The notes below the pieces were generated by a model, which saw only the letters and a program-made list of their open reading frames with translations, did no database searches and was not told where the DNA came from. Below, piece after piece: positions 16,972 through 26,063 of a stretch of DNA of 64,000 bases. Source of the DNA: an archaeon (lineage in GTDB: Archaea > Nanobdellota > Nanobdellia > Woesearchaeales > GW2011-AR15); NCBI GenBank assembly GCA_018657065.1, contig JABHXU010000015.1:1-64000 (forward strand), read 5' to 3'. Numbering within the stretch: position 1 is the stretch's first letter; each line of letters opens with the position of its first letter. The position numbers and the translations under genes were made by a program.

Positions 16972-17817
16972 ATGCTAATAAAAAATTTAATTGATAAAAA
17001 TAAAAAAATACTCATAATTGGAGCGCATCCAGACGACGTGGAGTTTTCAACAGGAAGACTTATGTTAAAAAGAAAAGGAGAAAATACTCACGTAGTTATT
17101 TTAACAGATGGACGTAAAGGACAAGTAAATGATATTGAAATATCAGAAAAAAAATATGCAATAATTAGAATTAAAGAATCTATTAGAGCTTTACAAAAAC
17201 TAGGAATAAAAAATGAAAATAGATATTTTTTAGGTTATAGAGATCAAGAACTTACGTTCCAATCCCTTGCAATTAATAAAATAAAAAAAATAATTCAAAA
17301 AATTCAACCAGACTATATTTTAGTACATCCATATGAAGGAGCTCATCCAGATCATGATGCAGCTCATGTATTTACTTATATAGCTGCAAAAAAAGCAAAA
17401 TATTCATTAAACAATATTATTGAGTATTCATCTTATAATCATTTTGGTGGAAAATATAATTTACAAGAATTTATTCCTAAAGAAACAAGAGAAATTATAT
17501 TAAATCCAACAAAAAAAGAACAAACAAAATGGAGTACTATTATGCGAGAGTTTAAATCTCAAAAAACTTTACAAAAAATAGAGATTCCAAAAAGTAAATT
17601 TGAAAAATATAGAAAATTACCAAATTATAATTATACAAAATTACCTTATTCAAGCACTTTTTGTTTGATAATTAGACATTTGATATCACCAATTTATTCA
17701 ATTGCAAAGATTATTTTACCTAAAAAAGATAAATTGTTTTATGAAAGATGGTCTAAAATTGATCCTTTAATAATTCATCGAAGAATTAAATCAATAGTAG
17801 AGGTTGAAACAAATTGA
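16972..17817 (+). CDS. LmbE/PIG-L family deacetylase
   Basis: The family removes acetyl groups from N-acetylglucosamine-containing compounds, including precursors of mycothiol and bacillithiol, and of glycolipids. The zinc motif AHPDDVE (His19, Asp21, Asp22) and the second motif HPDHDAAH at about 125-132 are intact. The 281 residues extend about 80 beyond the core. The operon contains cysS and poly-Cys leaders, which makes a Cys-containing thiol product conceivable but unproved. Confidence 0.88.
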   Translation: MLIKNLIDKNKKILIIGAHPDDVEFSTGRLMLKRKGENTHVVILTDGRKGQVNDIEISEKKYAIIRIKESIRALQKLGIKNENRYFLGYRDQELTFQSLAINKIKKIIQKIQPDYILVHPYEGAHPDHDAAHVFTYIAAKKAKYSLNNIIEYSSYNHFGGKYNLQEFIPKETREIILNPTKKEQTKWSTIMREFKSQKTLQKIEIPKSKFEKYRKLPNYNYTKLPYSSTFCLIIRHLISPIYSIAKIILPKKDKLFYERWSKIDPLIIHRRIKSIVEVETN

Positions 17818-18389
17818 AATTTATTAAAAAAGCAAAAAAGCATTATAAAAAACAAAAGAAGATTCTTAAAGTAACAAATACAAAGAATTTGCTTTTTGTT
17901 TTTTTAATATTGATCTTATTTATTTTTAAAAAAGATTATTTTTTGTTTATTGGATTAACTGCATTTTCAGCAATATTTTCATTTTATCATTCAAAATATA
18001 ATAGAACACCTATTGATTTTAAGTTAGCATTGGTACTTGGAATATTTATTACTAGATATTATAACCTTTTATTCACATTTATATTTTTTATTGTTAGTGA
18101 TCTTGTTCCAGCTTTACTTGGAGGAGATTCTCTTAGAGGAGCTGATTTAATATTTATTTCATGGTATTTTATAATAAACTCTCTTGTTTTATTATTTCCG
18201 AGTACTAGTTTAGCTATATTAGGACCTATACTAGTTATAGTTGAAGCTATAGGATCTTTTTTTATCAATAATTACTTTGGAATACCAGGTTTTATGTCAA
18301 TTATAATTTCAGGCATTGTTAGTATAGTTAGAGTAACTTATTTTTTAACTCTAGGAAGATTGCTTGAGCTATTATTTCAAATAATATAA
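17814..18389 (+). CDS. Small multi-pass membrane protein, paralogue 2 of 4
   Basis: A very basic 25-residue N-terminus precedes about six hydrophobic helices (191 residues). It resembles the proteins at 7990, 45575 and 60929 in length, topology and the central (T)PIDFKLAL...RYYNLLF region followed by a helix ending near Asp. A GGDSLRGADL loop is particular to this copy. The TTG start overlaps the LmbE stop (TTGA), so translation is coupled. Confidence 0.6.
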   Translation: MKFIKKAKKHYKKQKKILKVTNTKNLLFVFLILILFIFKKDYFLFIGLTAFSAIFSFYHSKYNRTPIDFKLALVLGIFITRYYNLLFTFIFFIVSDLVPALLGGDSLRGADLIFISWYFIINSLVLLFPSTSLAILGPILVIVEAIGSFFINNYFGIPGFMSIIISGIVSIVRVTYFLTLGRLLELLFQII

Positions 18390-18425
18390 AAATAAAGAAA
18401 AATAACTAAACAAGGTGAAACAAAA

Positions 18426-19823
18426 ATGGTACTAAAATTTTATAACACATTATCAAAGAAAAAAGAAGAATTCAATGAAATTAATAAAGGAAAAATTAAG
18501 ATTTACACTTGTGGACCTACGGTTTATAATTATGCACATATAGGAAACTGGAGAAGTTTTGTTTTTTCAGATATTCTTCGAAGATACTTAAAATACAAGG
18601 GATATGATGTAATGCATGTAATGAACCTTACAGATGTAGATGATAAAACAATTAGAGATAGTCAAAAACAGAGTATGTCATTAAAAGAATTTACAGAAAA
18701 ATATTCAAAAATCTTTTTTGAAGATATGGATATATTAAATATTGAAAGAGTGGAAGAATATCCTAAAGCAACTGAATCAATTAAAGAAATGCTTGATATC
18801 ACAAAAAAATTAATTGAAAAAGGAATTGCTTACAAAAGTGAAGATGGATCTGTTTATTATTCAGTTACAAAATTTAAAGATTATGGAAAATTAGCTGGAC
18901 TTAAACTTGGTAATCTAAAAGCTGGTGCTAGAGTTAAACATGACGAATATGAAAAAGAATCTGCAAATGATTTTGCACTTTGGAAAGCATATGAAGAAAC
19001 TGACGGAGATGTTTTTTGGGAAACTGAGTTTGGTAAAGGAAGGCCAGGTTGGCATATTGAATGTAGTGCAATGTCAAGTAAATTTTTAGGAAATCATTTT
19101 GATATTCATACAGGAGGAATTGATTTAAAATTTCCTCATCATGAAAATGAAATTGCTCAAAGTGAAGGATGTTCTGGAGAAAAATTTGTTAATTATTGGC
19201 TTCATTCAGAACATTTACTTATAGAAGGAGAAAAAATGTCTAAATCCAAAGGTAATTTTTACATTATTAAGGACCTTTTAGATAAAGGACATTCACCTAA
19301 GGCACTTAGATATATGCTACTTAGTACACATTATAGACAAAAAGTAAATTTTACTTTTGAATCATTTGATGCAGCTGAAAATATTATTAAGAGATTTAAA
19401 GAATTCTTACTAAAATTAAAATCTGTTAAAGGAAGTGAAGATAATTCAGATGTTGATGAAATAATCATAAATTCAAAAAAACAATTTGAAAATTCAATGG
19501 ATGATGATTTAAATATTTCAGGAGGATTAGCTGCTTTATTTGAATTTATGACATCAATTAATAAATTAATGTCTGAAGAAAAATTATCTAGAAATGATGC
19601 ACTAAAAGCTTTTAATCTAATGATGGAATTTGATACAGTCATTGGATTATTTGAGTTCAAAGAAGAAGATATTCCTAAAGAAATTCTTGAAATAGTTAAA
19701 AAAAGAGAAGAAGCTAGAAAAAACAAAGATTGGGCACTTTCAGATAAACTTAGAGATGAAGTTAAAGATAAAGGATTCGAAATAGAAGACACTAAAGAAG
19801 GAAGTGTTGTTAAGAAAATTTAA
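18426..19823 (+). CDS. cysS: Cysteinyl-tRNA synthetase
   Basis: It charges tRNA-Cys. The 465 residues show the zinc/HIGH region TCGPTVYNYAHIGN (HIGN at 38-41), WHIECSAMS, HTGGIDLKFPHHENE with further zinc ligands, and KMSKS at about 270-274. It is a canonical class Ia enzyme, so this archaeon does not need the SepRS/SepCysS route. It lies 36 bases after the membrane gene with an AGGTG site and no obvious promoter of its own, so it should be under control of the poly-Cys leader. Confidence 0.96.
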   Translation: MVLKFYNTLSKKKEEFNEINKGKIKIYTCGPTVYNYAHIGNWRSFVFSDILRRYLKYKGYDVMHVMNLTDVDDKTIRDSQKQSMSLKEFTEKYSKIFFEDMDILNIERVEEYPKATESIKEMLDITKKLIEKGIAYKSEDGSVYYSVTKFKDYGKLAGLKLGNLKAGARVKHDEYEKESANDFALWKAYEETDGDVFWETEFGKGRPGWHIECSAMSSKFLGNHFDIHTGGIDLKFPHHENEIAQSEGCSGEKFVNYWLHSEHLLIEGEKMSKSKGNFYIIKDLLDKGHSPKALRYMLLSTHYRQKVNFTFESFDAAENIIKRFKEFLLKLKSVKGSEDNSDVDEIIINSKKQFENSMDDDLNISGGLAALFEFMTSINKLMSEEKLSRNDALKAFNLMMEFDTVIGLFEFKEEDIPKEILEIVKKREEARKNKDWALSDKLRDEVKDKGFEIEDTKEGSVVKKI

Positions 19824-19868
19824 GCTTAATCAAAACGTTTAAATAATCACAATTCATTTATTAACAGT

Positions 19869-21647
19869 ATGAAATATGTGTTGTTTTTTAGTGAGTGTGG
19901 TGAACAAGATTCTTCTGTTATAGGGCGAAAAGGAGTTAATTTAGCACTTTTGTTTAAAAAAGGGTTTAAAGTTCCACCAGGTTTTATTTTATCAAGTAAT
20001 GTTTTTGATATAATTAAAGACGATAAAAGAATAAAATCAGCAATTAATAATTTGTTTTCAGGAAAAAAAGATTCAAGTTCTGATTTACAAAAATTACTTA
20101 GGGCATATGAATTTTCTGAAGAAATTGAAGATGAAATAACAGAAGCATATCTAAGTTTGTCAGTTGATCTAAATATGACTGCATCGTCATTATTAGAAAC
20201 TAAAGAAGTATTTGTTGCTGTTAGAAGTAGTGCAATTGATCCTAAGAATTATTATAAAGATTTAGCACATAAAACAATACTTAATTCAAAAGGCAAAAAA
20301 AGAATTTTGAAGATAATATTAGAAATTTATTATCATATGATTATACAAGTAAGTAAAAAACATATGGATATTGGTGGAGTAGATGAACTTTCATTAGCAA
20401 TAATAGTTCAAAAAATGGTTAATTCTAAAAAATCAGGTATTGCCTGTTCAGTTGATGAAGAGAATGGACAAAAGAATTTAATCATAAAAGCGTGTTTTGG
20501 GCTTGGAGAAGGTATGAGTTCAGGAAGTGTTTTCCCTGATGTATATCAAGTAGATAAAAAATCACTTACAATAGATAATATGGAAATTGCAGAAAAACAA
20601 TTTGAATTTGTTAGAGATATTGAAACAAATGAAACAATTAGACAAAGACTTGGAGAAAAATCTCATAAACAAGTTTTAAATGATAATGAAATAATAGAAA
20701 TTGCTAGAATTGTTAAAAAAATTGTTCATTCTTTAGAAAAAGAGGTAAAAATTGAATGGGCTATAAGAGGAGAAGTAGTCTATATTTTACAATTAAAAGA
20801 TGTTAATTATAATCAAAAGGAGACTGTTGAAATGGAAATTTTACCGCAAAAAGAAGATGATGTTACTCCAGAAATTATAGATGTGGAAGAAGCAGATTTA
20901 GATGATGATTTACAAATGCTTGATGAAATAGAAAAATATGAAAAACAAGAAGAATATGTTGAAATTCAAGAAAAAGAATCTGTTGAAGAAGAAGTTATCC
21001 CTATATCATTGGATGAATCTCCAGAAATAAAAGGAGAAGTAATTGAAGAAGATGAATCTCCAGAATATAATATTTTTCCAATGACTGAGGAAGTTGAAGA
21101 AAAGGATGATGCTGTTAAAGTTTCTGCAGAAGATTTAATTCAAGTACCTAAAGAAGAAGTTATACAATCTAATATTGAACCTGAAATTTATGATTCAAAT
21201 GAAGTAATGTTTGATAAATCTGAAGAAGAAAAAATTGAAGAGGAAATTGGAGAAGAATCTAAAGATGAAGAAGTAAAAGAAGAATCAATTTTTGGAAATT
21301 TTGACACTTTTCAAGTTGAAGATGAACCTAAAGAATCATTAGTTCAAGCACCAGAAACATCAACTGAACAACCGGTAAATAAATATGTTGAGTTAGCAAA
21401 ATTAAATGCTGCAAATACTTTAGTTTTTTGTCATATGGCTTTAAAAGATAAATTAAGGCAAAAATTAAGCAGGCATACATCAAACATTCCTGAAGAGTTT
21501 TTAGAAATAATAGATGGAATAAGAGAATTTGAATCAGTTCAAAATGAGGAAGAATTAAGAAGTTTAGATCAAGCTAGAAATGAATTTATATTTGAAAAAA
21601 AATATCCAAGTGCTGAATTAATTGCACTTGCTTTGAAGTTGGTTTGA
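19869..21647 (+). CDS. PEP synthase-like N-terminal ATP-binding domain with long acidic tail
   Basis: Residues 1-315 match the pyruvate phosphate dikinase/PEP synthase ATP-grasp domain: GRKGVNLALLFKKGFKVPPGF, VAVRSSAIDP, IIVQKMVNSKKSGIACSV, GLGEGMSSGSVFPDVY and a final IEWAI. The phosphohistidine (swivelling) and PEP/pyruvate TIM-barrel domains are missing. Instead comes about 190 residues of Glu/Asp-rich, low-complexity linker and a helical C-terminal domain of about 85 residues. It cannot carry out the full PEP synthase reaction; a regulatory or phosphotransfer role is possible. Confidence 0.8.
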   Translation: MKYVLFFSECGEQDSSVIGRKGVNLALLFKKGFKVPPGFILSSNVFDIIKDDKRIKSAINNLFSGKKDSSSDLQKLLRAYEFSEEIEDEITEAYLSLSVDLNMTASSLLETKEVFVAVRSSAIDPKNYYKDLAHKTILNSKGKKRILKIILEIYYHMIIQVSKKHMDIGGVDELSLAIIVQKMVNSKKSGIACSVDEENGQKNLIIKACFGLGEGMSSGSVFPDVYQVDKKSLTIDNMEIAEKQFEFVRDIETNETIRQRLGEKSHKQVLNDNEIIEIARIVKKIVHSLEKEVKIEWAIRGEVVYILQLKDVNYNQKETVEMEILPQKEDDVTPEIIDVEEADLDDDLQMLDEIEKYEKQEEYVEIQEKESVEEEVIPISLDESPEIKGEVIEEDESPEYNIFPMTEEVEEKDDAVKVSAEDLIQVPKEEVIQSNIEPEIYDSNEVMFDKSEEEKIEEEIGEESKDEEVKEESIFGNFDTFQVEDEPKESLVQAPETSTEQPVNKYVELAKLNAANTLVFCHMALKDKLRQKLSRHTSNIPEEFLEIIDGIREFESVQNEEELRSLDQARNEFIFEKKYPSAELIALALKLV

Positions 21648-21648
21648 T

Positions 21649-21951
21649 TTAACCTTTATATTTTCCGTTTGGTTTTTTTATATTACCATAAGATTTTTTA
21701 CAAACATTGTTCCAACTTGATTCAAGTCTTGATGCTCTTTGTGTTGGAAATAAATGAAGTGTGTTTGAATTTCTACAATGTGCCCAAATTTCCATATATT
21801 CATCTCGACAACTTTTACATGATTGTTGTAGGGCAGAATCATCATTAACTTGTCCGCCAGCAGTACTTTCTCCAGCTAGAGCTTTTTTGCTCCATGGTGC
21901 TAATCCGATAATATCACCTACTATATTTTATAATACAATAAAAGAATTCAT
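21649..21951 (-). pseudogene. Remnant of a small Cys-containing protein gene with in-frame stop
   Basis: A long minus-strand frame (21649-21927, 92 codons) has a protein-like composition, including SCKSCRDEYMEIWAHC, and ends in TAA, but has no ATG, GTG or TTG near its beginning. The only upstream in-frame ATG, at 21951, reads MNSFIVL and then meets a TAA at 21928-21930. A single change of that TAA would restore a 100-residue protein. It is therefore either a young pseudogene or a gene with a non-standard start. Family unknown. Confidence 0.45.
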
Positions 21952-21958
21952 AAGATAT

Positions 21959-21984
21959 AAATCTTTACTTTAACGTAAAGATTT
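21959..21984 (-). terminator. Hairpin at the end of the 89-residue membrane protein gene
   Basis: AAATCTTTAC and GTAAAGATTT form a perfect 10-bp stem with a 6-base loop, overlapping the stop codon of the minus-strand gene at 21983. Confidence 0.45.
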
Positions 21985-22252
21985 ATCTTCTTCGTTTCAT
22001 ATTTTCCATATTGCCTGGACTTGTGATAAAGTCATGAATATCTATAACTAATCCTAAAATTACTCCTAAACTAATAAAAATTTTTCCTAGACCAATCCAC
22101 GTAAAAAATACAGGAAATAAGAAGGTCATTGTGAATAATCTAAAAAAATCATCTACTACAAATAGAAATTTAAATAGTCCTTTTCCTCTTTTAAAAAGAG
22201 CAACTACCATTTTTCCTAATACTCTAAATATTTGAGTTAGTGCTTGTACCAT
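21983..22252 (-). CDS. Small membrane protein of unknown function (89 residues)
   Basis: A basic amphipathic N-terminus (about 30 residues) is followed by two hydrophobic helices, FLFPVFFTWIGLGKIF and SLGVILGLVIDIHDFI, and a basic tail ending MKRRR. No known family is recognised. It starts 52 bases from the end of the large coiled-coil gene on the same strand and has a TATA-like ATATTTAAAG close to its upstream side, so it may have its own promoter. Confidence 0.55.
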   Translation of the reverse strand: MVQALTQIFRVLGKMVVALFKRGKGLFKFLFVVDDFFRLFTMTFLFPVFFTWIGLGKIFISLGVILGLVIDIHDFITSPGNMENMKRRR

Positions 22253-22304
22253 TTTAATATTGGAGAAATTACCTATATTTAAAGGGATTTGTATAATATT
22301 AAAT

Positions 22305-24884
22305 TCATACTGCAGAAATTTTGTTATAAAGCGTTATAATTCTACCAAAATATTTTGGTTTATCTGTTTTAGGAAGTGTTTCATATTTTACTTGGAGAGC
22401 ATTATAGATATTACTTGAAGCTTGCATATTTCCTTGAACAATAGAATTTTCAAAATCTTGTATTAACATGTCAATATTTTTATTTCCATATCCACTTGTC
22501 ACATTTGTTGTGATACCTGGTCTAGTTTTAAAGACTTCAGTTATTTGAGGATATAATTCTTCTCTATCAATTTCATTTAATTCATCAAATAATCTTTGAA
22601 TTTCTAAATAACAGTCTCGGGACTGTTGTTTTTGATTTGCCTTGATAAAAAGTTTAGCTTTATTTATTAATCTTAAAATATCTAAGACATTAGGGTCACC
22701 AATTTCATTTTCAGGAAATTCATGAGTTATTGTTATTTCTTTAAGCATTAAATCATTTTCATTATTATATCCAGGTAAATCGAGTTGTCTAGCAGCTTTT
22801 AAAGATCCATCATAAACATCTTCAATTTTTTCAGTTTCTTTGATCTTATGATCAACATAATGGCCTTTACTTGTAAGTCTTTTACTAATTCTCTTAATAG
22901 CTTGTTTTTCCCTTGAAATACTTTTTTGAATTTCTTTTTTAATTCTTACATAAGAATTATTTCTTTTTTCAAACTGTTTTTGTTTAATATCTATTCTTAT
23001 TTCTTGATTTTTAATATCAAATTTTAACCTTTCAATATCTCTTTCAAGGGATTTTATTTCTACTTCTTTAACATCAACATCATGTCTTCTTTTTCTAACA
23101 AGAGCATTTGATTCATCAATTGTTTTTTCAAACTCATTTAATTGTGACTCAAGTTTTGCTAACTTTTCTTCTCTATTTGAGATATCTTCTTCTAATGCTT
23201 CGAATTCATCATCCCTACTTCTAAAATCTTGTTCAGCTTTTGTAAAATATTCTTTTTTTTGTTTTAGATCACTTACAAGTTCTTGTTTTAAAGTTTCAAT
23301 TTCTTCATATTTAGGTTCATACTCTGCAATTGTTTTGTCTGCTTTTTTGATTTCATCTTTTAAAGATTCAACTTTCATTGAAGTATGTTCTAAATCTTGT
23401 TTAGCTAATTCTAAATGTTTATTAACTAAATTTGAGACTGCTTTGCCATATCTTCTTTTTTCATTAAGTAAGTTTTCTTCTTCAACAGATAATTTATTTT
23501 CTCTCTTAATAAAAAATTGTTGTAAACCTAAGAATTGTTCTTCTTTTTCTTTTAAATCTACTCTCATAGCTTCAATTTCTTTTAAAGCCTTTTCGTAATT
23601 TTTTTCAATATCTTTTTTAATTTTTTTTATTATAGTTTCTTTAGATTTTACGTATTCTTTTTGTTTTTTAACAGATTTATCGTCTTGCTTTAGGTTTTTA
23701 GAAAATTGAGTTAATTGCTTTTCAATTTTTCGAAGTTCAATTAATTTGGAATCAATAAGTTCTTCTTTTTTTAGAAGAATTTGTTTTTTATGTTCAAGTT
23801 CTCTAATCTCATCTTCTTTTTGTTTATTAAATATTTTAAAACTAGGAAGAACTTTTGTTTTAGTTTTTGATTTAACTAATTTTTTTTCTTTTTCTAAGAG
23901 TTTTTGTTCTTTGTTAATTAGTAAAATTTCTTTTTGAATTTCTTTTTTATTTGTTTTTAAATCTTTAAGTATTTCTTCTAAGTCTTGTTTCAAAGGTTCT
24001 TTGTTAATATTAAAAGTCGGTAATGTTTCAAGTTTTTTTGGTTTAATTGTTTTTGTTTTTTTAATTTTAGGAATAATTTTTTTTAGAAGTTTGATTTTTT
24101 TAGATTTTTTTAGATTTCTTTCTTTTTCTATAGGTTTTTGTTTAATTTCTTTTACAAGTTTCTCTTCTTCTTCTTTTTGAGGTGGTGGAGGAATCGGTAG
24201 ATCTGCATCAACAGCATCAAAAGAAAGAATTTCTTTATCTTTTTGTGTTATAGGCTCAGGGATATCAATTTTAAGAGGTTCAGGAATTTTTAATATATCT
24301 TCTTCTTTGATGTCAATTCTTTCAACTTCTTTTTCTTGTTTAATTACTGGTTTCTTAGATATAGTTTTAGGTTTTTCTTCAATAATTTTTTCTTTTTTAA
24401 ATATCTCTTTGACGGGTTCAGGTTCCTTTACTTCTTCAATTTTTTGTTCGGGTTCAAAGTCTGGTGGAGCAAACATATCATCTGAAAAAGCGTTCATATC
24501 AATTTTCTTTTCTCCATTAGGAAGATATTCTTGGATTTTTACAATCGGAAGATGAGATACTTCTAAAAATTTGTCAGATAATTCCATCAAATTTTTTGAA
24601 CTAATTTTTTCTTTATCAAATTCTAATTCATTTAAGCTATCACAAAAATTTGAAATAATTTCTTTTTGGTCTTCAGGTATTAATTCTAAAAGTTCGTATT
24701 TTAGATCTTCATATGTGAATTTATAATGAACATTGTATTTTTCTTCAAAAAATTTATTTATTATTTTTGTAAATACAGTATATTCTTTTTGAGAGTCTTT
24801 TGTTTTAATTATATGATGTTTAAGTTTCTCTATTTTTTTTACTATATCCCTACCATTATCTTTAGAATGTGAAAAAAGACCCAT
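22305..24884 (-). CDS. Large coiled-coil protein (859 residues)
   Basis: An N-terminal domain of about 115 residues (MGLFSHSKDNG...) is followed by a Pro/Glu/Lys-rich low-complexity linker to about residue 300, a very long Lys/Glu coiled coil (about 300-690), and a compact C-terminal domain of about 140 residues containing two helical repeats (ILRLINKAKLFIKANQ...; LIQDFENSIVQGNMQASS...), TPR-like in feel. There is no signal peptide or membrane helix. Such proteins in archaea often serve as cytoskeletal or membrane-system scaffolds; the role here is unknown. A promoter facing left lies between it and the TRAM gene. Confidence 0.75.
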   Translation of the reverse strand: MGLFSHSKDNGRDIVKKIEKLKHHIIKTKDSQKEYTVFTKIINKFFEEKYNVHYKFTYEDLKYELLELIPEDQKEIISNFCDSLNELEFDKEKISSKNLMELSDKFLEVSHLPIVKIQEYLPNGEKKIDMNAFSDDMFAPPDFEPEQKIEEVKEPEPVKEIFKKEKIIEEKPKTISKKPVIKQEKEVERIDIKEEDILKIPEPLKIDIPEPITQKDKEILSFDAVDADLPIPPPPQKEEEEKLVKEIKQKPIEKERNLKKSKKIKLLKKIIPKIKKTKTIKPKKLETLPTFNINKEPLKQDLEEILKDLKTNKKEIQKEILLINKEQKLLEKEKKLVKSKTKTKVLPSFKIFNKQKEDEIRELEHKKQILLKKEELIDSKLIELRKIEKQLTQFSKNLKQDDKSVKKQKEYVKSKETIIKKIKKDIEKNYEKALKEIEAMRVDLKEKEEQFLGLQQFFIKRENKLSVEEENLLNEKRRYGKAVSNLVNKHLELAKQDLEHTSMKVESLKDEIKKADKTIAEYEPKYEEIETLKQELVSDLKQKKEYFTKAEQDFRSRDDEFEALEEDISNREEKLAKLESQLNEFEKTIDESNALVRKRRHDVDVKEVEIKSLERDIERLKFDIKNQEIRIDIKQKQFEKRNNSYVRIKKEIQKSISREKQAIKRISKRLTSKGHYVDHKIKETEKIEDVYDGSLKAARQLDLPGYNNENDLMLKEITITHEFPENEIGDPNVLDILRLINKAKLFIKANQKQQSRDCYLEIQRLFDELNEIDREELYPQITEVFKTRPGITTNVTSGYGNKNIDMLIQDFENSIVQGNMQASSNIYNALQVKYETLPKTDKPKYFGRIITLYNKISAV

Positions 24885-25000
24885 GACTAAGACTATAACC
24901 CCTAAGTTATTTAAATTTTACTGAATTTAACTGATAAATTTATATATTCTATATGATTCTATAGTCATTAAATATAATTTAAATATAGGTGTAAAAAAAT

Positions 25001-25369
25001 ATGAATGGAAATATGACTGCGCCAGTGAGTGAAGGCGAAGAGTTAGAAGTTACAATTGAAGCCATTGGAGACAAAGGCGATGGGATTGCTAAAAAAGACG
25101 GATTTGTCTTAGTTATTCCAGGAACTGAATTAAACCAAAAAGTTAGAATTAAGATAACTAAGGTTCTAAGAAAAGTTGGTTTTGCAGAAGTTGCTGGAGA
25201 AGCATCAGCATCAGAAGCTCCTGAAGAAGTACCAACAGATGAAGAATCAAATTCAGATGGATTAGATGATTTACCTGAACCAAATGATCCAACACCTGAA
25301 TCAGATGATGCAGATCTTGAACCTGTTGAAGATTCTGAAGATTTTGGTGAAGAACTAGAAAAACAATAA
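25001..25369 (+). CDS. TRAM-domain protein with acidic tail
   Basis: TRAM domains are small RNA-binding beta-barrels; stand-alone archaeal versions act as RNA chaperones in cold response. Residues 8-65 give the domain: GEELEVTIEAIGDKGDGIAK, FVLVIPGTELNQKVRIKITKVL. About 55 residues rich in Glu, Asp, Ser and Pro follow. ATG 25001 is preceded by an AGGTG and a TATA box at about 24945-24975. It is divergent from the coiled-coil gene. Confidence 0.88.
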   Translation: MNGNMTAPVSEGEELEVTIEAIGDKGDGIAKKDGFVLVIPGTELNQKVRIKITKVLRKVGFAEVAGEASASEAPEEVPTDEESNSDGLDDLPEPNDPTPESDDADLEPVEDSEDFGEELEKQ

Positions 25370-25390
25370 TTATATGTCGGGAATTTTCCA

Positions 25391-25417
25391 CTAGTTTTAA
25401 ATTTTATAGAAAACTAG
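25391..25417 (+). terminator. Stem-loop downstream of the TRAM gene
   Basis: CTAGTTTT at 25391-25398 pairs with AAAACTAG at 25410-25417 across an 11-base A/T loop, followed by TTTTTT at about 25430. Confidence 0.35.
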
Positions 25418-25455
25418 GAATAAAAATTTTTTGGATATAAAATTCCTGATCATGA

Positions 25456-25520
25456 TCAAGAACCATATTATAATACAAAGTACTTTTATTTTCTATCAGT
25501 TTTTAAATGATGGTTCTTGA
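25456..25520. repeat. Long-loop inverted repeat between TRAM and thpR genes
   Basis: TCAAGAACCAT at 25456-25466 is repeated in perfect inverted form, ATGGTTCTTGA, at 25510-25520, with 43 A/T-rich bases between. A ten-base palindrome GATCATGATC overlaps the left arm. It could be a small structured RNA, a regulator site pair or the scar of a tiny insertion. No protein frame runs through it. Confidence 0.45.
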
Positions 25521-25556
25521 CAAAATTATTTATTCTTATTTTATTTCTACTTTCTT

Positions 25557-26063
25557 ATGCGTTTATTTATTGCTATTGATATTCCTAAAAATATATTGAG
25601 CTATGTTAATGAAGTACAATCAAAACTAAAAGGAGTTAGATTAACAAAAAATTTTCATATAACATTGAATTTTATAGGTGAATTAGATAAGAAAAAATTA
25701 CCTGATTTAATTTTTTTATTAAATAATATTACGTTTAATGAATTTGAATTAGAAACAACTAATCTTGGTGTTTTTCCGAGTACAGAAAATATTAAAGTTA
25801 TTTGGATAGGATTAAAAAATAATAATAATACTTTAATGGAACTTCAAAAATCAATTGAAAAGACACTGATAGAATTTGATATTAAAAAAGATTTTGAGTT
25901 TCACCCACATATAACATTAGCAAGAGTTAGTCGATCAATAGAATTTCCTAATTTCAATTTAGAATCTAAATTATTTACAGTAAAGGAATTTGCTTTATAT
26001 CAAAGTGTATTAACAAGTCAAGGACCTATATATAAAAAAATAAAAAAATGGAAAGCAAATTAA
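25557..26063 (+). CDS. thpR: RNA 2',3'-cyclic phosphodiesterase (2'-5' RNA ligase family)
   Basis: The family (2H phosphoesterases) opens 2',3'-cyclic phosphates and can join tRNA halves through a 2'-5' bond in vitro. Both HxT motifs are present: FHITLNFIGEL near residue 38 and FHPHITLARV near 120. The 168 residues and the start MRLFIAIDIPKNI are standard. It is convergent with the next gene, with no gap. Confidence 0.93.
   Translation: MRLFIAIDIPKNILSYVNEVQSKLKGVRLTKNFHITLNFIGELDKKKLPDLIFLLNNITFNEFELETTNLGVFPSTENIKVIWIGLKNNNNTLMELQKSIEKTLIEFDIKKDFEFHPHITLARVSRSIEFPNFNLESKLFTVKEFALYQSVLTSQGPIYKKIKKWKAN

Noticed and set aside
25440..25520. Box C/D guide RNA between TRAM and thpR genes
   Set aside because: C-box-like ATGATGG and D-box-like CTGA are present but in the wrong order and spacing on either strand.
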